64,000 nucleotides of DNA from Brevibacillus brevis (GTDB lineage Bacteria > Bacillota > Bacilli > Brevibacillales > Brevibacillaceae): NCBI RefSeq assembly GCF_031583145.1, contig NZ_CP134050.1, positions 1,698,501 to 1,762,500 on the forward strand, given 5' to 3'. Positions 1 through 8,985 of this stretch are shown piece by piece (position 1 is the stretch's first letter; every line of letters starts with the position of its first letter). Under the pieces are notes generated by a model. That model saw only the letters and a list, made by a program, of their open reading frames with translations, ran no database searches and was not told the origin of the DNA. Made by a program: the position numbers and the translations under genes.

Positions 1-350
1 ACGAGACGCGGGTAGGGCAGGGCGGAATCAACTTCTCCGGGGGCCAAAAGCAGCGCCTCTCGATTGCTCGCGCGCTGGTGCGCAATCCGGAAATCCTCAT
101 CCTCGACGACAGCACGAGCGCGGTGGACGTGGCGACGGAGGCGAAGATCAAGGAAGCGCTGCGGGAGTACGCCCGGGGACTGACGTGCATTCTCATCGCT
201 CAGCGGATCACCTCGGTGATGGATGCCGACAAGATCGTCGTGCTTGACCGAGGAGAGCTGGTAGGCATCGGGACGCATGCGAGCCTTCTTGCGTCTTGCC
301 GCGTCTACCAGGAGATCTTCCAGTCTCAGCTCGGCAGGGAGGTGCAGTAA
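1..350 (+). CDS. ABC exporter half, degenerate-site subunit (C-terminal end only)
   Basis: The reading frame is open from the left edge (first full codon at base 3), so only the last 115 or so residues of the nucleotide-binding domain are present. Visible are the ABC signature NFSGGQKQRLSIARAL, a Walker B reading ILILDDSTSAVD, and a switch segment ILIAQRI. In ordinary ABC ATPases the residue after the Walker B Asp is Glu and the switch has His (IAHR). Here they are Asp and Gln, as in the degenerate subunit of heterodimeric exporters such as TM287/288 and LmrCD. The next gene begins 2 bases after the stop and carries canonical residues, so the two very likely form one heterodimeric multidrug- or lipid-type exporter. 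The substrate cannot be told. Confidence 0.9.
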   Translation, partial: ETRVGQGGINFSGGQKQRLSIARALVRNPEILILDDSTSAVDVATEAKIKEALREYARGLTCILIAQRITSVMDADKIVVLDRGELVGIGTHASLLASCRVYQEIFQSQLGREVQ

Positions 351-351
351 C

Positions 352-2214
352 ATGGCCCAGCAGCGGGAACAGCAACCGCAGCAGCCCCAGCAGCCGCCGA
401 TGTTTCCGGGCAGAACGGGACGCGGGCTCGGCCACGGCGCCAGAGGTCCCGTGGTCAAGCCGAAAAACTTCAAAGGCACGCTCCGGCGGCTGTGGGACGC
501 TTTCGGAAAAGAAAAAGGAATCCTGCCGGTACTCTTTGTCATCGTGCTCGTGGATGCGCTGCTGATGCTCTCGGCACCGTATCTGATCGGGAGGTCGATC
601 GATGCCATAGCGGGCGGCGAGGCGACCATCGGGCTGCTCGCCGCCACGATTCTGGCGCTGTTGATTTCGTATGTCGCCGACGGGGTCTTGACGTTTTTGC
701 AAGGCTGGCTGATGGCAGGCGTCTCCCAGCGGGTCGTGAAAAACCTGCGAAAGGCGTTGTTCGCCAAGCTGCAAAAGCTGCCGGTCGCCTTTTTCGACTC
801 CCGTCCGCACGGAGAGCTCATGAGCCGTCTGACGAACGATATCGACAACGTGAGCAGCTCCATTTCGCAGTCGACTGCCCAGCTCATGTCGGGAGCGATC
901 ATGATCCTCGGATCGCTGATCATGATGCTGGTGCAAAGCCCGATCTTGACGCTCGCTACCCTGATCACGGTGCCGCTCGTCTTCCTGCTGACGCGGACGA
1001 TCGCGAGGAAGACCAGCGTGCTCTTTAAAAACCAGCAGATCCAGCTGGGCAAACTGAACGGACATATCGAAGAGACTGTGTCGGGGATCCAAGTGGTCAA
1101 AGCGTTCAACCACGAGCAGAAGGCGACAGAGGAATTCGATGCGATCAACGCCGAGCTGACCCGAATCGGGATGAGGGCGCAGGTCCTGTCGGGCTTTCTC
1201 ATGCCGATCATGAACGTCATCAACAACCTGGGCTTCGCGATGGTGGCAGTCGTCGGCGGAGTGTTGGCCGTCAAAGGCATGATTACGGTCGGGATCATCG
1301 CGAGCTTTCTCAGCTATTCGCGCCAGTTCGTTCGTCCGCTAAACGACCTCGGCAATATTTTCAACGTCCTGCAATCCGGCGTGGCAGGGGCGGAGCGGGT
1401 GTTTGAAGTGCTGGATGAGCGGGAGGAACCGGACGATGCGCCGCATGCAGCAGTGCTGACTCAGCCCAAAGGTCACGTCGTCTTTGAAAACGTGAGCTTC
1501 GGCTACCGTCCGGACCAGCCCATCCTGAAACATGTGAGCTTCGAGACCGAGGCGGGCAGCACTACCGCTCTCGTCGGTCCTACGGGGGCGGGAAAGACGA
1601 CTATCGTCAACCTGCTGACCCGCTTTTACGACGTGACGAGCGGCCGCATTCTGCTCGACGGCAGGGACATCCGGGAGTACACGCGGGACAGCTTGCGGAA
1701 AAGCTTTGGCTTCGTGCTGCAGGATACGTACCTGTTTTCGGGTACGATCAAGGAAAATATCAAGTACGGCAAGCCGGATGCGACCGATGCCGAAGTGGAG
1801 CGGGCGGCTGCAATGGCCAACGCCGACGTGTTCATCAATCGGCTGCCCAAGCGCTACGACACGATGCTGACGGAAAACGGCGGAAATCTCAGCCAGGGGC
1901 AGCGGCAGCTTCTCGCCATCGCGCGGGTGATTCTCGCCAAGCCGTCGCTGCTCATCCTCGACGAGGCCACGAGCAGCATTGACACCCGCACGGAGCTGCA
2001 CATCCAGGACGCGCTGCTCGCAATCATGGAAGGGCGCACGAGCTTCGTCATTGCCCACCGGCTCAACACGATCCGGGATGCCGACACGATCATGGTCGTA
2101 GACCGCGGGGAAATCGTGGAAAAGGGAAGCCACGATTCGCTCATCCGGCAGCAGGGCGTGTACCATCAATTGTTTTTCAACCAGTTTAAAAATCTCGAGA
2201 TGCAAGCGGATTGA
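352..2214 (+). CDS. ABC exporter half, catalytically complete subunit (permease-ATPase fusion)
   Basis: This 620-residue protein has a Gln/Pro-rich N-terminus, a six-helix type IV exporter membrane domain (about residues 45-345), then an ATPase domain with Walker A GPTGAGKTT near residue 409, signature NLSQGQRQLLAIARV near 512, Walker B LLILDEATSSID near 533 and switch IAHR. The ATG at 352 is chosen because GGGAGGTG sits just upstream; an in-frame upstream extension reads into the preceding gene. The LSQGQ signature paired with a partner carrying degenerate Walker B and switch residues matches the TM288/LmrD side of heterodimeric exporters. It presumably exports a hydrophobic drug or lipid across the cell membrane in complex with the preceding gene product. 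Resemblance to the B. subtilis YfiB/YfiC type is family knowledge, not proof of substrate. Confidence 0.93.
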   Translation: MAQQREQQPQQPQQPPMFPGRTGRGLGHGARGPVVKPKNFKGTLRRLWDAFGKEKGILPVLFVIVLVDALLMLSAPYLIGRSIDAIAGGEATIGLLAATILALLISYVADGVLTFLQGWLMAGVSQRVVKNLRKALFAKLQKLPVAFFDSRPHGELMSRLTNDIDNVSSSISQSTAQLMSGAIMILGSLIMMLVQSPILTLATLITVPLVFLLTRTIARKTSVLFKNQQIQLGKLNGHIEETVSGIQVVKAFNHEQKATEEFDAINAELTRIGMRAQVLSGFLMPIMNVINNLGFAMVAVVGGVLAVKGMITVGIIASFLSYSRQFVRPLNDLGNIFNVLQSGVAGAERVFEVLDEREEPDDAPHAAVLTQPKGHVVFENVSFGYRPDQPILKHVSFETEAGSTTALVGPTGAGKTTIVNLLTRFYDVTSGRILLDGRDIREYTRDSLRKSFGFVLQDTYLFSGTIKENIKYGKPDATDAEVERAAAMANADVFINRLPKRYDTMLTENGGNLSQGQRQLLAIARVILAKPSLLILDEATSSIDTRTELHIQDALLAIMEGRTSFVIAHRLNTIRDADTIMVVDRGEIVEKGSHDSLIRQQGVYHQLFFNQFKNLEMQAD

Positions 2215-2231
2215 ATCCGACGGAAAAGAAA

Positions 2232-2277
2232 AGCAGGGATCCCTGACTCTACAAGAGTGGGGGGACCCCTGCTTTTT
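2232..2277. terminator. Bidirectional terminator between exporter genes and lysR
   Basis: The arms AGCAGGG and CCCTGCT, extended by further GC pairs, form a stem followed by TTTTT on the plus strand. On the minus strand the stem is followed by a T-rich run too. It overlaps the last codons of the convergent LysR gene. Confidence 0.7.
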
Positions 2278-3160
2278 CGCTTTGTCCGAACTGGGCCAGA
2301 ACAAATTCCTTGAAGCGCCGGGCGGCCGGGGACAGGTAGCTCCCTTCGACCACGGCCATGCCGATGACGCGCAGGCACTTCGGCTGGCGAATGGGGATAT
2401 GGACGATCTTGCTTTTTTCCAGTCCGCGCAGGTTGGGGAGGAGCGAGACGCCGAGGCCCGCCGCGACCAATCCCGCCACGGTGGCGGCCTCTTCCCCTTC
2501 AAACGTGATGTTGGGCTGGACGCCGATCTGCTCGAACAGTCTGTCTGTCGTCCGACGCAAGGCATAGCCTTTTTTCATGAAGATGAACGATTCGCCCGCG
2601 AGCTCTTGCAACAGGATGCTGTCGGCTTCAGCCAGACGATGACTGGTCGGCACGACGGCAAATAGCTCCTCGCTCCAAAGCGGGATCCATTGGATCGGCA
2701 GCTTGGTTTCCGTCGGCTCGGCCAGGAGGCAAAGGTCGAGCTCGCCGGCATCCATGTGCTCGAGGAGGTAGTAGCTGTGGTTTTGCATAAGCGAAAAGCT
2801 GACGTTCGGGGCTTGCTCGCGAAAAGCGCCGATCAGGTCGGGGATGATGGTAGTCCCGAGCGTGTGCAAAAAGCCAAGGGACACCTCGCCGTGCTCCGGG
2901 TTGACCAGGTCCCGCAGCTCCTGTTTCCCGTCTTCCCATTCTTTCAGGATGCGGTTCACCCGCTTGAGCAAAAGCTTGCCGTAGCGGTTCAGCACGATGG
3001 TGCGGCCTTGGCGGTCAAACAGCGGGACGCCGACTTCCTCCTCGAGTCTGGCGATGGAGCGGCTGAGGGCGGGCTGTGACAAGGCCAAGGCTTCTGCGGC
3101 GCGGGTCACGTGCTGGATCCGGGCGAGGGTTTGGAAATATTCGAGCTGTTGCCATTCCAT
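2249..3160 (-). CDS. LysR-family transcriptional regulator, YybE-like
   Basis: This 303-residue protein has a typical LysR layout. A winged helix-turn-helix lies in residues 1-60 (MEWQQLEYFQTLA..., with SQPALSRSIARLEEEVG as the recognition region), followed by a substrate-binding domain with the usual hydrophobic EEAATVAGLVAAGLGVSLLP segment. It is transcribed away from an MFS transporter gene across a 148-bp AT-rich gap. This arrangement matches the yybE-yybF pair of B. subtilis, so it probably controls that transporter in response to an unknown effector. LysR regulators commonly repress themselves and activate the divergent gene. Confidence 0.88.
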   Translation of the reverse strand: MEWQQLEYFQTLARIQHVTRAAEALALSQPALSRSIARLEEEVGVPLFDRQGRTIVLNRYGKLLLKRVNRILKEWEDGKQELRDLVNPEHGEVSLGFLHTLGTTIIPDLIGAFREQAPNVSFSLMQNHSYYLLEHMDAGELDLCLLAEPTETKLPIQWIPLWSEELFAVVPTSHRLAEADSILLQELAGESFIFMKKGYALRRTTDRLFEQIGVQPNITFEGEEAATVAGLVAAGLGVSLLPNLRGLEKSKIVHIPIRQPKCLRVIGMAVVEGSYLSPAARRFKEFVLAQFGQSEKAGVPPLL

Positions 3161-3213
3161 GATGCAGTCCTCCCGGGCATGAGTCTTGTTCGATTATCCA
3201 TTACTCAAACGCA

Positions 3214-3242
3214 TTGAAATTATAATTATAATAAATTATACA
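3214..3242 (+). promoter_or_regulatory. Sigma-A-type promoter for the MFS gene
   Basis: TTGAAA at 3214-3219 and TATACA at 3237-3242 are separated by 17 bp. They sit in a very AT-rich intergenic segment that probably also holds the LysR binding sites (T-N11-A-like elements can be read in several registers). Confidence 0.6.
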
Positions 3243-3308
3243 TTATGAGTTGTCGATGATAGGATAAAGAAGTAGATCGGAACGGACTTTTCGGGAGGTT
3301 TCATCACC

Positions 3309-4538
3309 ATGGCCTACATTCAGCAAGGGACAGCCGCATTTCGCAAGTCCAATCTCGCCTTTTTCGCGGCAGGCTTCAACACCTTCGCCATCTTGTACAG
3401 CACGCAGCCGCTGCTGCCGGAATACAGCAGGCAGTTTCACGTTTCGCCGACGATGGCGAGCCTGTCGCTCTCTGTCACGACGATCGCTCTGGCCGTCAGC
3501 ATGCTGTTCTTCGGGTCCATCTCCGAGGTGTGGGGACGCAAGCCCGTCATGTTCGGCTCCATGCTGGTGGCGTCGGTCTTGTCGATCCTGACGGCCTGCA
3601 GCACCAGCTTCGAGAGCTTGCTCGCGTTTCGGGTCATCCAAGGGATCGCGCTCGGGGGGCTGCCTTCCATCGCGATGGCGTATTTGGGCGAAGAGATCGA
3701 GCCCGCCAGCCTGGGCGTTGCGATGGGCCTGTACATCAGCGGAAACTCCGTGGGAGCGGTCAGCGGACGGATCATCTCCGGGATGCTGACGGACTTTTTC
3801 AACTGGCACGTGGCGATGGGGTCGATCAGCGTGATCAGCCTCGTCGCGACCCTGATCTTTTGGCTCAATTTGCCCAAGTCGCAAAACTTCCATCCGCGTT
3901 CACCCGAGTTCGGCAAGCTCGTCTCGTCGATGGTCAGCCACTTGAAAGATCCGGGGATGCTCTGCCTGTTCGGAATCGGATTTCTCATTTTAGGCAGCAA
4001 CGTCGCCTTGTACAATTACATCGGCTACGTGCTGACGGCTCCGCCGTATTCGCTGTCGCAGACGCTCGTCGGCTGGATCTTCATCGTCTTTCTGGTGGGA
4101 ACCTTCAGCTCGGTGTGGATGGCCAAACAGGCGGAGAAGCACGGGCGTCTGAAAATGATCATCGTCTCCCTGCTCATTACCCTGGCGGGAGCGTGCGTGA
4201 CGCTCGATGGCCACTTGTGGCTCAAGATTTTGGGACTGCCGATTCTGACCTTCGGCTTTTTCGGCAGCCACTCCATCGCGAGCAGCTGGGTAGGGCGCCG
4301 CGCTTTGCACGACAAAGCGCAGGCATCTTCGCTTTACCTGTTCTTCTACTACGCGGGGTCCAGCGTGGGCGGGACGGTCGGCGGCGTATTCTGGTCGTCG
4401 TTCGGCTGGTCCGGCGTCGTAGGGATGATTGCGGGCTTCATGCTGATCGGATTCTTCCTCGCTTCCCGCTTGGCAAAAGTGCCCACGGCAGCCGCGATGC
4501 AGGCCAAAGCTGCGGCGGATCTGTCCGTGGCCAAATAA
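3309..4538 (+). CDS. Major facilitator superfamily transporter, YybF-like
   Basis: This 409-residue protein is strongly hydrophobic with about 12 membrane helices. It carries the MFS motif A region after helix 2 (GSISEVWGRKPVM). The start ATG follows CGGGAGGTTTCATCACC, a good ribosome binding site. Its divergent partner is a LysR regulator, and the pair resembles yybE-yybF. It is likely a proton-driven exporter of a small molecule, but the substrate is unknown. A strong terminator follows immediately, so it is monocistronic. Confidence 0.9.
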   Translation: MAYIQQGTAAFRKSNLAFFAAGFNTFAILYSTQPLLPEYSRQFHVSPTMASLSLSVTTIALAVSMLFFGSISEVWGRKPVMFGSMLVASVLSILTACSTSFESLLAFRVIQGIALGGLPSIAMAYLGEEIEPASLGVAMGLYISGNSVGAVSGRIISGMLTDFFNWHVAMGSISVISLVATLIFWLNLPKSQNFHPRSPEFGKLVSSMVSHLKDPGMLCLFGIGFLILGSNVALYNYIGYVLTAPPYSLSQTLVGWIFIVFLVGTFSSVWMAKQAEKHGRLKMIIVSLLITLAGACVTLDGHLWLKILGLPILTFGFFGSHSIASSWVGRRALHDKAQASSLYLFFYYAGSSVGGTVGGVFWSSFGWSGVVGMIAGFMLIGFFLASRLAKVPTAAAMQAKAAADLSVAK

Positions 4539-4546
4539 TGGGAACG

Positions 4547-4583
4547 CAAAAAGAACCCCTGACAAAAAAGGGGTTCTTTTTTT
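4547..4583. terminator. Bidirectional terminator
   Basis: AGAACCCC pairs with GGGGTTCT across a 10-base loop, followed by seven T on the plus strand and preceded by AAAAA (a T-run on the minus strand). It serves the MFS gene and the convergent antiporter gene. Confidence 0.85.
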
Positions 4584-4605
4584 GCATGTGCCGGATGGTT
4601 CCGTG

Positions 4606-6600
4606 TCAATGCCCTTCCTGGGCTTCAAACAGGCTCGCCTCGCGGTAGTTGACATCCATCCGGAGCTTGCCCGCCAGGTGCCGGTCGATGTCTCCCTGTT
4701 CGTACATCATTTGAATCTCGTTTCGTTCCGACTGGATCGCCTTGAGCTCGAGCTCCTTGCGCTGCACGTTTATCTGCGCTTTGGTGCGGTTCCGGCGCTT
4801 GTTGCTTTGGTACTGCAGGGCCATGGTGCGGTAGTCTGCGATGACGGCGAGAACGGCCTCCCGATTGTCGGCCGTTTTCAGCTGTTTCAATTGGGAGATC
4901 GCACTGTGGATCGCTTCGAGCTTCAACTCCTTATACGCTTCCCAATCAGGATGACCCGGCGTGATGAGCTTCGGGAGCCGTTTTTTGCCCCTGAACAGCC
5001 GGCGGATAGCCGCCAAGGCCAGAAGCAGCAGCAGCTTGAGCTTGATCCGGTTGGTTAGGAGCAGCTCCACCCGATTCAAGGATGTCTGGAAATAGGAAGC
5101 GAGCTGCGGCGTGATTCGCTCTTCCGCCAGCCACTGCTCGGCCACTTTCCGCTCCGCTCGCAAAGCGGCCAGGCGGATGCCCACGACCGTCCGCCATGCT
5201 TCTCCGAATTCGGATTTTCCCTCCAGTCGCGCATGCTGCAATCGACGGGTATACGCCGAGACCAGCTCCATTCCCTCCTGCCTGTTTTCGTCGTTCGTCT
5301 CCTCGCGAATCGTCTGAAGTCCGGCTTCCAGGACACGGATCCGCGCCTCGCGCTCTTCTTCGGCGTGATCCCGGGAGTGAACCGCAGCCTCCTTTGGCTT
5401 GCGAGTCAGCAGGGGCAGAAAGATGCTGGCGGAAATGAGCGTCAGCAGGATGACGCCAGCGCAGATAAAGAGGATCAGGTCGCGCTCGGGGAACGGACTG
5501 CCGTCAGCCAGCGCGAGCGGAATCGAAAATGCGGCGGCAAGCGTCAAAGCGCCTCGCACCCCGGAGAGCGATGTGATCAGGGAGGAGTGCACTTCCCGGT
5601 CTTTCGCCCAGACGAGGAGGAAGCGAAGCAGCATCAGCACGGCGGTAATCAGGATGATGTACCCGATGACTTGCCCATTTTGATAGGCAGGGTCTTCCCA
5701 GATCTTCGCCACGACGCCAGGGATCTCCAGTCCGAGAAGGAGAAATACGAGACCGTTGAGCGAGAAGAGAATGACAGACCAGGTGCTGTCCGAGACGATA
5801 CGGAGACGGACGGAGGCGGATTCCACCCGGTCCCGCTCGATCGCGTGCACCACTCCGGCTGCAACGACGGCGAGAATCCCGGAGACGTGGCACTCTTCCG
5901 CCGCCAAATAAATCAGAAACGGCGTCAGGATGATGATGAGCATGTGCAGCGTGACGTCTTCCATCCCGAGGCGGCGAAGGAAAAAGCGCAGCCAGACGAC
6001 GGCAAAGCCGAGCAGGGCCCCGATGACCAGACCGCCGACCGCGATGGCGAAGAAGCTCCCGACTGCTTTCGGCAAGGAAAACTGCCCGGTGACCGTCGCG
6101 GCAATCGCAAAGTTGAAAGCAACCAGACCGGAGGCATCGTTCATCAGCGCTTCTCCTTCAAGCAGGCGCATGATTTTTCCTGGGAGCTTGACACGCCCGG
6201 ACAAAGACCCCACGGCTACCGCGTCGGTCGGTGAGAGGATGGCCGCGAGCGCGAAGGCAGCCGACAAGGGAATGGCAGGTATCAGCCAGTGAATAAACGG
6301 CCCAGCCACGAGCACCGTCACGAACACAAGCCCGAGAGCCAGCAGCAGGATGTACTTGCGCAGCTTCCACAGCTCGTCGCGCGGTGTGATTTTTCCGTCA
6401 TTGAAAAGCAGAGGGGCAATGAAGAGAACCATGAACAGCTCCGGGTTCAGGGGCACGTGATGCAGCCCGGGCAAAAACGCGGCGCAGGTCCCAAGCGCGA
6501 TCTGGATGAGGGGGACCGGGATAAAAGGAACGAAGCGCTGGATGACATTGGAGATTCCGATGAGAAGCAGCAGCGCGATAACCATCAGCAAAAGTTCCAT
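4606..6600 (-). CDS. nhaK: CPA1-family Na+/H+ antiporter, NhaK-like
   Basis: This 664-residue protein has an N-terminal membrane domain of about 12 helices (residues 1-410) and a long charged cytoplasmic tail (about 410-664). Diagnostic CPA1 segments are LSPTDAVAV and EGEALMNDASGLVAF, the latter carrying the acidic pair for cation binding. Size and tail match B. subtilis NhaK (YvgP), which exchanges Na+, K+, Li+ or Rb+ for H+. The ATG at 6600 is preferred over an upstream ATG at 6639 because AAGGAG lies just upstream of it and the upstream start lacks one. It should help sodium and pH homeostasis. The symbol is by similarity. Confidence 0.87.
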   Translation of the reverse strand: MELLLMVIALLLLIGISNVIQRFVPFIPVPLIQIALGTCAAFLPGLHHVPLNPELFMVLFIAPLLFNDGKITPRDELWKLRKYILLLALGLVFVTVLVAGPFIHWLIPAIPLSAAFALAAILSPTDAVAVGSLSGRVKLPGKIMRLLEGEALMNDASGLVAFNFAIAATVTGQFSLPKAVGSFFAIAVGGLVIGALLGFAVVWLRFFLRRLGMEDVTLHMLIIILTPFLIYLAAEECHVSGILAVVAAGVVHAIERDRVESASVRLRIVSDSTWSVILFSLNGLVFLLLGLEIPGVVAKIWEDPAYQNGQVIGYIILITAVLMLLRFLLVWAKDREVHSSLITSLSGVRGALTLAAAFSIPLALADGSPFPERDLILFICAGVILLTLISASIFLPLLTRKPKEAAVHSRDHAEEEREARIRVLEAGLQTIREETNDENRQEGMELVSAYTRRLQHARLEGKSEFGEAWRTVVGIRLAALRAERKVAEQWLAEERITPQLASYFQTSLNRVELLLTNRIKLKLLLLLALAAIRRLFRGKKRLPKLITPGHPDWEAYKELKLEAIHSAISQLKQLKTADNREAVLAVIADYRTMALQYQSNKRRNRTKAQINVQRKELELKAIQSERNEIQMMYEQGDIDRHLAGKLRMDVNYREASLFEAQEGH

Positions 6601-6792
6601 ATGACAATGTAGCTCCTTCATGAATGTGTCGGTCGTCACTACACATACTGAACCATATTCAGCGAGCTTATTCGATCAGACAGGCAAGGCATCGTGAAAT
6701 CTCGATGGCCTGCTTTGTCCGGGCGAAACCGGTCATCACCTCCGATAGGGGAAAGGAAAGGGGGAACGCATCGCCATTACGGATTCTGTTTG

Positions 6793-6811
6793 TTTATGAT
6801 TTTATCATAAA
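6793..6811. promoter_or_regulatory. Perfect inverted repeat upstream of nhaK; rest of the gap empty
   Basis: TTTATGAT-TTT-ATCATAAA is a perfect 8-bp inverted repeat with a 3-base centre, in an AT-rich stretch upstream of the minus-strand antiporter gene. It has no T-run and is more likely a protein-binding site than a terminator. A short palindrome GAAATATTTC lies about 30 bp further on. Apart from these and the terminator at 6906, nothing gene-like is seen in 6601-6922. Confidence 0.4.
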
Positions 6812-6905
6812 ATATTAAGATAAACTAAAGATTCATGTATTGAAATATTTCGCGTGAAAAAATGATTCCTTCCCCTTCAGTCCGGATTGAACCATGTGAG
6901 AACGT

Positions 6906-6934
6906 AAAAAACGCCTGCGTGGTTACAGGCGTTT
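6906..6934 (-). terminator. Terminator of the RpiR regulator gene
   Basis: AAACGCCTG pairs with CAGGCGTTT, and the minus-strand transcript then enters a run of T. The stop codon of the gene lies in the hairpin loop. Confidence 0.8.
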
Positions 6935-7792
6935 GAGCGAGATGGCCTCGCGGATGTGCTGGATGCTTCGGATCGTCTGGTCTTGGCGCCGCAGCGACAC
7001 AGCCACGTAGAGCAGGTCGATGAGGCTGAGCTGGGCGAGCCTGGACGAAAGCGCGTCCGCTCGAAATACCGTCTCCCGCGAAGTCGTGAACAGGCACATG
7101 TCCGCCAGCCGTACGAGAGGCGATTTGCCGTAGCTCGTGATGCCGATGGTTTTGGCGCCGGCTTCTTTGGCCACACGCAGCGCCTCCAGTATATCCTGGT
7201 TGGAGCCTGAATGGGAAATGCCGATAGCGACATCGCCCGTAGACAGGAGAGAGGCCGACATGACCTGGAAATGGGAATCGGAGTGGTGGATGCAGGGGAT
7301 CCCCGTCCGAATGAATTTGTGGTAGGCGTCCTGCGCGATGGCGGCCGAACCGCCAGAGCCGTAAAATTCAATGCGGCGCGCGTGCTCCAGACAGGAGACC
7401 ACATTCATCAACATCTCCCTGTCGATGATCTGCCGCGTCTCGCGCAGGGTCTCGATGTTGGCTGTGAAAATGTTATCCGCGATAGTGCCCAGATCGTCAT
7501 CCTCCAGATTGATTTCCTGGTAGATGGTTTGCTTTGGGTGGGTCACTTCGCTGGCAAGCGCGATTTTAAACGCCTGGTATCCGCGATAGCCAAGCCTGCG
7601 GCACAGCCTGAAAACAGTCGAGTCCGCGCATTGGCACAGGTCGGCCAGCTCGGTAATGGATTGGTGAATGACGTCACCTGCATGGTCCAGGATGTAGTCG
7701 GCAATCTGCTGTTCCTTGCCGCTCAGGCTGGAGTATAGGGCGTGCAGCTGTGTCAGCACGCTGGGTGGAACCCGGTTGGTTGTCTCGGCCAA
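6923..7792 (-). CDS. MurR/RpiR-family transcriptional regulator (HTH plus SIS domain)
   Basis: This 289-residue protein has an N-terminal HTH_6 domain (about residues 10-85, with ADSTVFRLCRRLGYRGYQAFK) and a C-terminal SIS sugar-phosphate-binding domain (about 120-260, with EFYGSGGSAAIAQDAYHKF and GISHSGSNQDI). The TTG at 7792 is preferred because GGGGAGGTG lies about 10 bases upstream; an ATG at 7831 would be beyond it. The gene is divergent from a 6-phosphogluconate dehydrogenase, which suggests it senses a phosphorylated sugar such as 6-phosphogluconate and controls that gene. Regulating the distant muropeptide operon is possible but unsupported by position. Confidence 0.88.
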   Translation of the reverse strand: MAETTNRVPPSVLTQLHALYSSLSGKEQQIADYILDHAGDVIHQSITELADLCQCADSTVFRLCRRLGYRGYQAFKIALASEVTHPKQTIYQEINLEDDDLGTIADNIFTANIETLRETRQIIDREMLMNVVSCLEHARRIEFYGSGGSAAIAQDAYHKFIRTGIPCIHHSDSHFQVMSASLLSTGDVAIGISHSGSNQDILEALRVAKEAGAKTIGITSYGKSPLVRLADMCLFTTSRETVFRADALSSRLAQLSLIDLLYVAVSLRRQDQTIRSIQHIREAISLKRL

Positions 7793-7871
7793 AAGCAAAG
7801 CACCTCCCCATTGATGGCGGCCTGTTCCCATTATAAAAAGGAAGGGCCGTGTTTCCTAGGTTTCGAAAAAA

Positions 7872-7915
7872 TTTTCTTCATGACTGATGAAAAGTGAAAA
7901 ATATTGCCATATAAT
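7872..7915 (+). promoter_or_regulatory. Promoter and candidate RpiR operator for the dehydrogenase gene
   Basis: A TATAAT -10 lies at 7910-7915 with only a poor -35 (TGAAAA, 16 bp upstream). Upstream is a dyad, TTCAT-gactg-ATGAA, flanked by TTTTC and GAAAA half-sites. A weak -35 with a dyad over it suggests regulation, plausibly by the adjacent RpiR protein. Confidence 0.45.
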
Positions 7916-7961
7916 ACGGAGTAAAAAGGGAAAGATCCTACAAAGGAGTGACGTACCTGAC

Positions 7962-8861
7962 ATGAGACTGGCAATATTGGGCTTGGGAAAGATGGGTTAC
8001 AACTTGACGCTGAATTTGCTCTCCCACGGGCACGAGGTGGTGGCCTACGATGTAGATCCGATGCGGGCGGAGCAGCTCGGACAGGAAGGGGCGATACCGG
8101 CGGGCTCCATCGAGGATGCGGTCGCCAAGCTGGAGGCGCCGCGAGTCGTCTGGCTGATGGTCCCGGCAGGAGACATCGTGGACGAATTGGTGGACAAGCT
8201 CTCCGGCTTGCTGTCAGGCGGGGACATTGTCGTGGACGGGGGCAACTCCCATTACAAGCAGTCGGTACAGCGCTATGCTCGGCTGAAGGAAAAGGGGATC
8301 CACTTCCTTGATGCAGGGACGAGCGGCGGGATGGAAGGGGCGCGCCACGGGGCTTGCATGATGATCGGCGGCGACCGGGAGGCGTTTGCTCACATCGAGC
8401 CGATGATCCGCGACATCAATGTGGCGAATGGCTACCTGTACGCAGGGGAGGCGGGCAGCGGTCACTTCCTGAAAATGGTGCACAACGGGATCGAGTACGG
8501 TATGATGCAAGCGATTGGCGAAGGCTTCGAGGTCCTGGAAAAAAGCCCGTACAACTACGATTTTGCCGAAGTGGCGCGCGTCTGGGCGAACGGCTCGGTC
8601 ATTCGCGGCTGGCTGATGGATCTCACGGAGCGGGCGTTTCGCAAAGATGCCAAGCTGGATGAAATCCGCGGCGTGATGCACTCTTCCGGCGAAGGCAAGT
8701 GGACGCTCGAGACAGCGCTGGATTTGCAGGCCGCCACGCCCGTGATTGCCATGTCGCTGCTGATGCGCTATCGCTCGCTGGAGCAGGATGCGTTTCACGG
8801 AAAGGTCGTGGCTGCGCTGCGCAACGAGTTTGGCGGGCACGCGGTGGAAAAGAAGGAATAG
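7962..8861 (+). CDS. 6-phosphogluconate dehydrogenase, short decarboxylating type (YqeC-like)
   Basis: This 299-residue protein starts with the NAD(P)-binding fold MRLAILGLGKMGYNL. It contains the 6PGDH segment DGGNSHYKQSVQRYARLKEKGIHF split by GTSGGMEGARHG, and the catalytic region with HFLKMVHNGIEYGMMQAIGEG. It is much shorter than the ~470-residue housekeeping Gnd and matches the ~300-residue type (B. subtilis YqeC). It oxidises and decarboxylates 6-phosphogluconate to ribulose 5-phosphate in the cytoplasm; short forms often prefer NAD+. The ATG at 7962 is used since it opens the Rossmann fold and follows AAAGGAG, though at a longish 13 bases. Confidence 0.9.
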   Translation: MRLAILGLGKMGYNLTLNLLSHGHEVVAYDVDPMRAEQLGQEGAIPAGSIEDAVAKLEAPRVVWLMVPAGDIVDELVDKLSGLLSGGDIVVDGGNSHYKQSVQRYARLKEKGIHFLDAGTSGGMEGARHGACMMIGGDREAFAHIEPMIRDINVANGYLYAGEAGSGHFLKMVHNGIEYGMMQAIGEGFEVLEKSPYNYDFAEVARVWANGSVIRGWLMDLTERAFRKDAKLDEIRGVMHSSGEGKWTLETALDLQAATPVIAMSLLMRYRSLEQDAFHGKVVAALRNEFGGHAVEKKE

Positions 8862-8910
8862 GTGGCGAAGCGGGCTACTTTTCGGAAGTGTACTCACAGC
8901 ACATTGTAAT

Positions 8911-8940
8911 TTGCCCGCCGAGGAAATTCGGCCTTATAAT
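8911..8940 (+). promoter_or_regulatory. Promoter of the FMN reductase gene
   Basis: TTGCCC at 8911-8916 and a perfect TATAAT at 8935-8940 are separated by 18 bp. They lie about 45 bp upstream of the start codon at 8986. Confidence 0.65.
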
Positions 8941-8985
8941 AAAACGGTGTGAATCGCAATTATTTCCTGAATGGAGGGTCTCGAA

